Positions 1 through 4,931 of a stretch of 5,381 nt of DNA are shown here, piece by piece. Source of the stretch: Candidatus Zixiibacteriota bacterium (GTDB taxonomy: Bacteria > Zixibacteria > MSB-5A5 > SM1-73); contig JALHUP010000373.1 in NCBI GenBank assembly GCA_022866585.1, positions 1 through 5,381 on the forward strand. Reading direction: 5' to 3'. The notes below the pieces were generated by a model. That model saw only the letters and a program-made list of their open reading frames with translations, was not told the origin of the DNA and made no database searches. The stretch's first letter is position 1. Every line of letters begins with the position of its first letter. Position numbers and translations under genes: made by a program.

Positions 1-34
1 CTAGGTCATGATTAGCTTTTGGGAAAGAGGAGTG

Positions 35-55
35 TTAAGTTTCAGTTTCACTTAA
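35..55. repeat. Short inverted repeat in the leader upstream of the first gene
   Basis: TTAAGT at 35-40 is the exact reverse complement of ACTTAA at 50-55, with a 9-base spacer. The spacer region also carries a tandem GTTTCA (39-44 and 45-50). The repeat lies about 50 bases before the first start codon, where an operator or a 5' leader hairpin could sit. I see no convincing -35/-10 pair around it, and a 6-bp A+T-rich palindrome can arise by chance. The rest of 1-103 holds no supported gene: all three forward frames have a stop codon within the first 15 bases. Confidence 0.25.
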
Positions 56-103
56 ATCAAGAAAGGTCTCATCGGTACATATTAATTTCTTGGAGGTGAA
101 TGA

Positions 104-928
104 ATGACTTTTTATGAGAGATTGATGAATCTGGACCGGAGATGGGTTTATCTCGTGGTGGGAATAGCGGTGATCATTCCCGCTTTATATCCATTCGTGG
201 TTCCTGTATATGTTACGCCAGAGACGAAAGCTATTTACGACTTTGTGGAGAGTTTAAAGCCGGGAGATATTCTGTTTCTGGCGATAGACTATGATCCCCA
301 AGCCATGGCGGAAACACACCCTATGGCTCAATCCATCATGCGTCAGTGTTTTTCCAAAAATGTTAAGCTAATTATCTCCGCCCTTTCTCAGAATGGACCA
401 GGGATGGCAGAACAGTTGATAAGCGAACAGGCCAAAGAATTCAACAAAAAAAGTGGGATAGATTACTGTTATTTAGGCTACAAGCCTTATCCGGGCATAG
501 TCATTCTGTTAATGGGTCAAAACTTCCGAATTCCATTTCCCGCAGACTATTACGGAGTCCCTTTGGATTCCCTCCCCATGATGCGAGGTGTCCGGAATTA
601 TGATAATGTGAAGGCGGTAATCGACATTTCCGCAACCAGTGGCACCGACTACTGGATCCTCTATGCCAACGGACGTTACAATGTGAAACTAGCCATCGGC
701 GTCACCGGGGTGATGACCGCTAATTATTATCCCTATTACCAGTCCGGGCAGATATTTGGCTTGATGGGAGGACTAAAGGGAGCCTCAGAATACGAAACTT
801 TGTCCAAACAGGGGGATCGAGCTATAAAGATGATGAGCATCCAGACCACTGCTCATATCGTTATCATTCTTTTCATCGTCGTGGGTAACATTGGCTATTT
901 CATGTCCAGAAAAAAGAAAAAACAATAA
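104..928 (+). CDS. Protein A: membrane protein with two TM segments and a large extracytoplasmic domain, function unknown
   Basis: The product has 274 residues. A short basic N-terminus (LDRR at 10-13) is followed by a membrane segment at about 14-33, a soluble domain of about 215 residues (34-248), a second membrane segment at about 250-267 and a very basic tail (RKKKKQ). By the positive-inside rule both ends are cytoplasmic and the middle domain lies outside the membrane. The domain begins with VTP (37-39), ESLKPG (49-54) and a strand running into DYDP (62-65); it has LGYK at 124-127, a Tyr-rich stretch near 207-212 and a Gly-rich stretch near 219-226. The alternating strands and helices suggest an alpha/beta fold, which is inference. 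The ATG at 104 follows GGAGGTG (92-98) by 5 bases; an ATG at 100 in another frame stops at once. A partial paralogue lies at 4932. The stop codon is 12 bases before protein B, so the two are probably co-translated. I do not recognise a characterised family. Confidence 0.9.
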   Translation: MTFYERLMNLDRRWVYLVVGIAVIIPALYPFVVPVYVTPETKAIYDFVESLKPGDILFLAIDYDPQAMAETHPMAQSIMRQCFSKNVKLIISALSQNGPGMAEQLISEQAKEFNKKSGIDYCYLGYKPYPGIVILLMGQNFRIPFPADYYGVPLDSLPMMRGVRNYDNVKAVIDISATSGTDYWILYANGRYNVKLAIGVTGVMTANYYPYYQSGQIFGLMGGLKGASEYETLSKQGDRAIKMMSIQTTAHIVIILFIVVGNIGYFMSRKKKKQ

Positions 929-940
929 GGAGGATGAAGC

Positions 941-1579
941 ATGGATCTTTTGACAATAATAGGGAATACCCTTGCCTTGATTTTGACTTTATGTATTTTT
1001 TCCTTCCTTTACAAAGATAATCCTTTTTATAAATTTGCCGAGCATTTGGTGGTCGGAGTTTCAGCCGGCTATTTTGCGGTCCTCATTTACTTCACTGGAT
1101 TCATTCCTAAGGTTTGGGATCCCGTCACCAAAAAAAATGAGTGGTGGTATATTTTACCAGCAATTTTAGGAATTATGACCTGGACCCGCTTTTTAAAAAA
1201 GTGGTCTTGGATTTCCCGCTTCTCCATTGCCTTTTACATGGGGATTGCGGTCGGGGTGTCTATGCCGCTGGACATGCAAGGGAGGGTCATAAGACAACTG
1301 AGCGCCACCATGCTCCCCGTGCATTTGATGAACTTGCAAGGGATCTGGAACCTTTTGATTGTTCTGGGAGTGCTCTGTGGCTTGGTCTATTTCTTCTTCT
1401 CATTGGAACATAAAGGGGTGGTGGGAGGAGCCGCCAGTGTGGGAATCTGGATTCTTATGATCGGCTTCGGCGCTGGGTTTGGATTGACCGTGATGGGAAG
1501 AGTTTCCCTTCTGGCAGATAGAATTCAATTCATGCGTGAGTGGTATCTCATGGTGATTAAAGGGGTCACCGGAGGATGA
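941..1579 (+). CDS. Protein B: polytopic membrane protein with about six TM segments, function unknown
   Basis: The product has 212 residues, mostly hydrophobic. Likely membrane segments are at about 5-24, 32-55, 68-85, 91-110, 134-155 and 162-191. Short basic loops (for example RFLKKW at 83-88) separate some of them. The last helix region is Gly-rich, and a short amphipathic tail follows (LADRIQFMREWYLMV). No transporter signature, nucleotide-binding motif or catalytic motif is visible, so I assign no activity. The ATG at 941 is preceded by GGAGGATGAAG (929-939), which starts right after the stop codon of protein A; this tight joint indicates one operon. The same 11 bases end this gene at 1571-1581, where GGAGGA is read as the final Gly-Gly codons before TGA. 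Its place between A and C suggests it is an integral subunit of the same complex, which is inference. Confidence 0.88.
   Translation: MDLLTIIGNTLALILTLCIFSFLYKDNPFYKFAEHLVVGVSAGYFAVLIYFTGFIPKVWDPVTKKNEWWYILPAILGIMTWTRFLKKWSWISRFSIAFYMGIAVGVSMPLDMQGRVIRQLSATMLPVHLMNLQGIWNLLIVLGVLCGLVYFFFSLEHKGVVGGAASVGIWILMIGFGAGFGLTVMGRVSLLADRIQFMREWYLMVIKGVTGG
1571..1576 (+). promoter_or_regulatory. Orphan Shine-Dalgarno sequence at the 3' end of gene B
   Basis: GGAGGA sits directly on the TGA stop of gene B. The 11-base context GGAGGATGAAG at 1571-1581 is identical to 929-939, which serves gene B itself. Here, however, no start codon with a usable reading frame follows: the ATG at 1591 is followed at once by TAG. 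The next gene begins only at 1708. The sequence is seen directly; that it formerly served gene C is inference. Confidence 0.6.
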
Positions 1580-1598
1580 AGAACGCTATTATGTAGTT

Positions 1599-1614
1599 GC
1601 CTGATTTATCGGGC
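1599..1614. repeat. Palindromic hairpin, REP-like
   Basis: GCCTGATTTATCGGGC folds as a hairpin with 6-7 pairs, one of them T-G, around a TT or TTTA loop. Flanking GTA (1593-1595) and TAC (1615-1617) can extend the stem across a bulge. No T-run follows, so it is not a standard intrinsic terminator. It is the first of two palindromes filling the 128-base gap between genes B and C. Whether it recurs in the genome cannot be seen here. Confidence 0.5.
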
Positions 1615-1631
1615 TACCACGATACCTTGAC

Positions 1632-1684
1632 CTCACCCTCTATTTCCCCTTCTCCTTATTAAAGAGAAGGAGATTCAGGGGGAG
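1632..1684. repeat. Interrupted palindromic repeat, 53 bp, REP-like
   Basis: The inner stem is CCTTCTC (1648-1654) paired with GAGAAGG (1664-1670) around a 9-base loop. The outer arms CTCACCCT (1632-1639) and AGGGGGAG (1677-1684) pair at 7 of 8 positions. The middle part is mismatched. The layout resembles widespread intergenic palindromes with CTCACCCT-type ends, which is a resemblance from memory only. The right-hand arm is purine-rich and looks like an SD, but it ends 23 bases before the gene C start, too far for normal use. No T-run follows, so termination is unlikely. Confidence 0.55.
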
Positions 1685-1707
1685 AAGTTAATAGAATCTA
1701 TCGAAAT

Positions 1708-2577
1708 ATGAGAATTCCTCATCTTTTGAGACTATTCTTCGTTTCTTGTATATTTCTCTTAGTAGATTTCTCCCTATCAGTCGCCCAGGAGGATTTATCC
1801 AAAAGCTGGTTCAATCTTCACCGGGTGAACATGCTGATCTTTCTCGTTTTCTTTTTCGCAGTGATAATCTATTTTATCGAAAGAGCAAAAAGAGGAAAGA
1901 GTTTGTTTATCAGACGCATCGCGGGGCTGGATGCTATCGAGGAGGCGGTAGGAAGAGCTACCGAGATGGGCAAGCCGGTGCTTTTCATATCAGGAATTGA
2001 GGATGTGGATCAAATTCAGACGGTTGCGGCTATGATAATCCTGGGGAACGTGGCTAAGATGGTGGCAGGCTACGATACTCCCTTGTTGGTCCCCATATGC
2101 CAGCCATTCGTGGTTCCGGTAGCAGAAGAGAGAGTAAAGGAGGGATATGCCAGTGCGGGCAAACCAGAAGCATACAACAGAGACAACGTTCGTTATATCT
2201 CTTCCGAGCAGTTTGCCTATGCGGCGGGAGTGAACGGGATAATGCTAAGAGAAAGGCCCGCCGCCAACTTGATGTTCGGTTCATTTTACGCCGAGTCGCT
2301 GGTGATGGCGGAGACCGGGTTTTCAACCGGCGCCATTCAGGTTGCGGGCACAGCTAACATACATCAACTTCCTTTCTTCGTGGTAGCTTGTGACTACACT
2401 ATAATTGGCGAGGAGCTTTTTGCCACCTCGGCTTATCTTTCAAAGGAGCCTAAGCTTTTGGGAAGCTTAAAAGGATCGGATTTAGTGAAAGCCATTATCA
2501 TAGGTTTTTTAACTTTAGGAGCTGTTTTAGAGACATTTGGCATAACCCATTTCACCCGCTGGTTTTTCATAGAGTGA
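1708..2577 (+). CDS. Protein C: membrane-anchored protein with a cytoplasmic DUF6754-like domain
   Basis: The product has 289 residues. Residues 1-27 look like a signal peptide or first membrane segment: basic start, hydrophobic core at 9-26, possible cleavage near Ala-Gln 26-27. A membrane segment at about 40-58 is followed by a basic patch (RAKRGKSLFIRR, 59-70), so the soluble region at 59-258 should be cytoplasmic. A last membrane segment lies at about 259-279. The soluble region starts with a conserved-looking block (GLDAIEEAVGRATEMGKP, 73-90, then VLF) that I associate with DUF6754 proteins, a family without an assigned function; this match is from memory. Glu-Arg-rich turns and small-residue helices follow, with no catalytic motif I can name. 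ATG 1708 is the first start codon after an in-frame stop at 1660, and no good SD lies at normal distance, which is odd beside its neighbours. The palindromes upstream may have separated the gene from its original SD (1571-1576). Confidence 0.87.
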   Translation: MRIPHLLRLFFVSCIFLLVDFSLSVAQEDLSKSWFNLHRVNMLIFLVFFFAVIIYFIERAKRGKSLFIRRIAGLDAIEEAVGRATEMGKPVLFISGIEDVDQIQTVAAMIILGNVAKMVAGYDTPLLVPICQPFVVPVAEERVKEGYASAGKPEAYNRDNVRYISSEQFAYAAGVNGIMLRERPAANLMFGSFYAESLVMAETGFSTGAIQVAGTANIHQLPFFVVACDYTIIGEELFATSAYLSKEPKLLGSLKGSDLVKAIIIGFLTLGAVLETFGITHFTRWFFIE

Positions 2578-2619
2578 ATGGATTATGAACAAATTTAGCT
2601 TTAGGGATGTAATTAAGTA

Positions 2620-2961
2620 ATGAACAAAATAAAGGACAAAAAGGTTAAGTATATCATTAATAATTATCTCGACAAAATAAAAGACCTTTTTAGTCCCCAA
2701 GAGATATGGCTTTGGGGATCCAGAATATACGGGACTCCTACGCCTTATAGTGATGTGGATATGATTATCGTCTCTCCTAAATTTGGTAAAATAAGATTTC
2801 TTAAAAGAAGATCCACTTTTTTGAGAGAAACAGGTTTGCTTTATGATAAAAAGGCAGAGGTGGTGGATGCTTTGTGTTATTCTCCAGAAGAATTTGAAAG
2901 AAGAAAAAACACTATGGGGATAGTGAGTGAAGCTTTGGTAAAAGGAATAAGGATAGCCTAA
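2620..2961 (+). CDS. Small MNT-type nucleotidyltransferase (DNA polymerase beta superfamily)
   Basis: The product has 113 residues. It carries the superfamily signature: GSR at 33-35, then SDVDM at 44-48 with metal-binding Asp45 and Asp47, and a likely third acidic residue Asp83 in the VVDAL strand. The length is normal for the minimal family (NTP_transf_2 / MNT), whose members transfer a nucleotide from an NTP to a protein or small molecule. Many act as the antitoxin partner of a HEPN-domain toxin by modifying it. No HEPN gene lies beside this one: the next gene, 12 bases downstream, is a membrane protein. The target is therefore unknown. The gene is about 34% G+C by hand count, against about 46% next door, which suggests later acquisition between genes C and E. 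Its ATG overlaps the stop codon of an 11-codon frame (2585-2620, TAATG), and the nearest SD-like string (AGGGAT, 2603-2608) is weak and distant. Confidence 0.88.
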   Translation: MNKIKDKKVKYIINNYLDKIKDLFSPQEIWLWGSRIYGTPTPYSDVDMIIVSPKFGKIRFLKRRSTFLRETGLLYDKKAEVVDALCYSPEEFERRKNTMGIVSEALVKGIRIA

Positions 2962-2973
2962 AAAGAGGTTTTT

Positions 2974-3603
2974 ATGCGACGTGAGATACCGATAGCCATC
3001 TGTTTATTAGCAGGCCTTTCCTTCATACTGGAATATTTTATCCCTCACCGGCAGGTGCTCTCCATTTTTGAGACTATCCGCCAATGGTCCATAATCGTGA
3101 TCGCCTTTGCCTATGTGCTGGGCCTCTCCAATTTAGTGAGGGTCAATTTTCATGTGATCCAAAAAAAGCAAAGGGATTGGCTTTATAAGATCATTCTGGT
3201 CTTGGGCGTTTTCTTCACGCTAATTGTGGGGATCATCCCCTACTTTGGAGGAATACAAGAGGGAACTATCTTCGATTGGATCTACTATTACGCTCAATAT
3301 CCTCTCCAGGCTACTATGTTTTCGCTTTTGGCGTTTTTCATCGCCTCAGCCGCATTTCGCGCTTTTCGGATCAGAACCTTTCAGGCTTCGCTTCTGGCGA
3401 TAACTGCCGTTTTAGTGATGATTGGAAGAGTACCGGTGGGAGAAAAGCTGTGGCCTGGTTTTCCCGACTTCATCGAATGGATAATGAACGTTCCCCAGTT
3501 AGCAGGTAAAAGAGCCATCATGATCGGCGCCGCTCTGGGAGCGATTTCCACCGCCTTAAAGGTCCTGACCGGATTGGAAAGAACATATTTAGGAGGAGAT
3601 TGA
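2974..3603 (+). CDS. Protein E: polytopic membrane protein with about six TM segments, function unknown
   Basis: The product has 209 residues. Likely membrane segments are at about 4-23, 37-56, 70-91, 110-129, 135-151 and 179-199. Loops hold basic clusters (QKKQRDW at 63-69; RAFRIR at 129-134), a Pro-Gly-Phe-Pro turn at 161-164 and a short tail (LERTYLGGD). I see no transport, redox or enzymatic motif and do not recognise the family. ATG 2974 is preceded by AGAGG (2964-2968) at 5 bases, a normal site. The gene is of ordinary G+C for the window (about 46% in two counted lines). It probably continues the A-B-C operon, interrupted by the nucleotidyltransferase gene. Its 3' end encodes a strong SD (AGGAGG, 3591-3596) overlapping its last codons, so another start codon once probably lay just behind it. 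Confidence 0.88.
   Translation: MRREIPIAICLLAGLSFILEYFIPHRQVLSIFETIRQWSIIVIAFAYVLGLSNLVRVNFHVIQKKQRDWLYKIILVLGVFFTLIVGIIPYFGGIQEGTIFDWIYYYAQYPLQATMFSLLAFFIASAAFRAFRIRTFQASLLAITAVLVMIGRVPVGEKLWPGFPDFIEWIMNVPQLAGKRAIMIGAALGAISTALKVLTGLERTYLGGD
3591..3596 (+). promoter_or_regulatory. Orphan Shine-Dalgarno sequence at the 3' end of gene E
   Basis: AGGAGG lies 4 bases before the TGA stop of gene E, the position an SD takes when the next gene of an operon follows directly. What follows instead is a palindrome. A TTG at 3600 opens a 30-codon frame that runs through the palindrome and ends at a TAG at 3690-3692; it looks accidental. The next gene with strong homology to the operon, A2, starts at 4932. 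That the SD once served A2 is inference. Confidence 0.55.
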
Positions 3604-3606
3604 TTT

Positions 3607-3672
3607 ATTTAGGAGTAGCAAGACTTGTCTTGCGTCTTATAACTATGGAGAGTAATCTCTTCTACTCCAAAT
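3607..3672. repeat. Palindromic element folding as a three-way junction
   Basis: The outer stem pairs GGAGTA (3612-3617) with TACTCC (3663-3668), extended by ATTT (3607-3610) with AAAT (3669-3672) past one bulged A. Inside are two hairpins. The first is GCAAGAC (3618-3624) with GTCTTGC (3627-3633). The second is GGAGAG (3647-3652) with CTCTTC (3657-3662) around a TAAT loop, with one G-T pair. Both inner hairpins abut the outer stem. The element fills most of the gap between gene E and the nuclease gene. It resembles REP- or MITE-like structured repeats; copy number cannot be judged from one window. Confidence 0.6.
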
Positions 3673-3702
3673 TTCAGAAACATGAGAGTTAGCCGAAATG
3701 TA

Positions 3703-3708
3703 GGGGTG
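3703..3708 (+). promoter_or_regulatory. SD sequence deciding a TTG start
   Basis: The run GGGGTG (3703-3708) is 7 bases before the TTG at 3716. It supports that non-ATG start for the nuclease gene. The ATG at 3682 is in another frame and stops soon, and the ATG at 3699 is followed at once by TAG. Confidence 0.6.
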
Positions 3709-3715
3709 AAAAAAA

Positions 3716-4828
3716 TTGAAGGACATAATTTCTTGTATTGAACAACTTCGCTTGAAACTGGATAGGCATAGAAGGGAAGACCTAAAGGAGTATCCGACAC
3801 GAACGATATTTATAGATCCTCTATTACAGGCTCTTGGCTGGGATGTAAGGGAGCCCGATGAGGTTCAACTTGAATATCCAACAATTGACGGAAAATCTGT
3901 TGACTATGCACCCAAATTAAATCGTAAGCCAGTTTTGTTCATAGAAGCAAAGCCGTTGAATGATGCACTTGCCGATGTAAAAGCTATTACACAAGTTGTT
4001 GGTTATGCTGCAAATGCTGGTGTTGAATGGTGTATCCTTACTAACGGTGTTACTTACAAAGTCTATCGAAGTACAGAAAAGGCAGAGGCTCCTGATAAGT
4101 TGCTTTTTGAAGTCTCAATAGATCCAAAGCAAGACGAAGGTAAGTCAGTTCAACAAATCGCAGAGCAATTCAGCCGTTTCTCCCGAGATGCAATGGCCCG
4201 AGGCGTACTCGATCAAATTGGCGAGCAAGTTTTCACTACGGGAAAGATAAGAAAGGCTCTGGATAAGCTCTTTCTTGACCCCCCGGCTACTCTGATTAGG
4301 CTCATACGTTCAGCTGTTCGGGATGAATCAATTAAGCCCATTCAAATTAAGACGGCACTTACAAGATTATGGGCTCAATCATCAGAGGTGGAGGTTCCTT
4401 CAACTGCTCCTGTCGATGTGGTATCCATAACAACAAAACCGACTATTGGAAAGCATAAAAGGGGTAAAGACTATGGAGAGGAATATCATATAAAAGGAAA
4501 ACCACGGGAAGTCATCGAACTCTTTAGAACTATTGACAAATTTTGTAAAGAACTAGATCCGAGCAACGTTCAGAAAAGACATCTTGCCAAACATATAAAT
4601 TATATGTATGGAAAAGCCATTTTTTGCTGCGTCCATGTTCAGAAAAGTGGGCTTCGTATTTGGTTGAAACTGAATTATTCACGGTTAGAAAATCCACCTA
4701 ACTACGTTCGTGATGTTTCTAACATAGGGCATTGGGGAGTTGGAGACGTTGAGCTTGGAATAGATAGTCTTGAAAAACTACAGGTGGCTAAATCTTTCAT
4801 ACAACAATCTTTCGAGGAAAATAAATGA
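3716..4828 (+). CDS. HsdR-N-like PD-(D/E)XK nuclease with C-terminal DUF5655-like domain
   Basis: The product has 370 residues and a TTG start. Residues about 20-135 resemble the N-terminal nuclease domain of type I restriction HsdR subunits. They contain YPTRTIFIDPLLQALGWD (26-43), Asp63 in a VDYA strand and the Glu77-Ala-Lys79 core; together D63, E77 and K79 form the PD-(D/E)XK site. Gln93-x3-Tyr97 fits the QxxxY motif of HsdR and RecB-like nucleases. A helical linker (about 140-235) joins a C-terminal domain at about 255-366 that resembles DUF5655, with the run IGHWGVGDVEL (337-347). HsdR motor motifs are absent, and no hsdM or hsdS lies in the window, so this is not a full restriction subunit. 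Solitary proteins of this design are common and poorly characterised; DNA or RNA cleavage in defence is possible but inferred. The gene is A+T-richer than its neighbours (roughly 38% G+C in four counted lines) and lies between two palindromic elements, consistent with acquisition as a unit. Confidence 0.85.
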   Translation: MKDIISCIEQLRLKLDRHRREDLKEYPTRTIFIDPLLQALGWDVREPDEVQLEYPTIDGKSVDYAPKLNRKPVLFIEAKPLNDALADVKAITQVVGYAANAGVEWCILTNGVTYKVYRSTEKAEAPDKLLFEVSIDPKQDEGKSVQQIAEQFSRFSRDAMARGVLDQIGEQVFTTGKIRKALDKLFLDPPATLIRLIRSAVRDESIKPIQIKTALTRLWAQSSEVEVPSTAPVDVVSITTKPTIGKHKRGKDYGEEYHIKGKPREVIELFRTIDKFCKELDPSNVQKRHLAKHINYMYGKAIFCCVHVQKSGLRIWLKLNYSRLENPPNYVRDVSNIGHWGVGDVELGIDSLEKLQVAKSFIQQSFEENK

Positions 4829-4854
4829 TTGCATATACACTTCGACTAATATGG

Positions 4855-4920
4855 CATAAAAGGTTCATCCGCCAAAGGCGGACTCACCCAAATTTTCGCT
4901 TTGCAAAAACTTCTTTTATG
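4855..4920. repeat. 66-bp inverted-repeat element folding as a three-way junction
   Basis: The ends CATAAAAG (4855-4862) and CTTTTATG (4913-4920) are perfect reverse complements. GTT (4863-4865) with AAC (4908-4910) extends the stem past a TT bulge. Inside are TCCGCC-AAA-GGCGGA (4868-4882), a perfect 6-bp hairpin, and TTTTcGC-TTT-GCAAAA (4893-4908), a 6-bp hairpin with one bulged C, which shares one base with the outer stem. The fold type matches the element at 3607-3672, but the sequence differs. It ends 11 bases before the A2 start. No T-run follows any stem, so termination is not implied. A short REP- or MITE-type mobile repeat is the likeliest nature. Confidence 0.65.
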
Positions 4921-4931
4921 CTGGGAACGAT

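Noticed and set aside
52..85. Sigma-70 type promoter before gene A
   Set aside because: TACATA (76-81) is a passable -10, but the best -35 at 18 bases (TTAAAT) matches only half the consensus. It is too weak to list as a feature.
1141..1413. Second forward frame inside gene B
   Set aside because: It is fully inside a well-supported gene, with no SD and no domain-like pattern.
1648..1690. Intrinsic terminator after gene B
   Set aside because: The hairpin is followed by AGATTCAGG rather than a T-run, and the genes continue on the same strand.
2054..2326. Minus-strand frame of 90 codons inside gene C
   Set aside because: It is fully covered by gene C, and its Arg/Ser/Pro-rich composition is typical of a shadow frame.
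2620..3603. HEPN/MNT toxin-antitoxin pair formed by the nucleotidyltransferase and the next gene
   Set aside because: The next gene encodes a six-segment membrane protein, not a small helical HEPN protein, and no RX4-6H motif in a HEPN-like context is seen.
3609..3800. Minus-strand open frame of 63 codons
   Set aside because: It runs through a palindromic repeat and into the start of the nuclease gene, has no recognisable domain and looks like low-complexity chance coding.
3716..4828. Type I restriction HsdR subunit
   Set aside because: Only the N-terminal nuclease-like part is present. The helicase motor is absent, the length is far short of HsdR, and no hsdM or hsdS is nearby.
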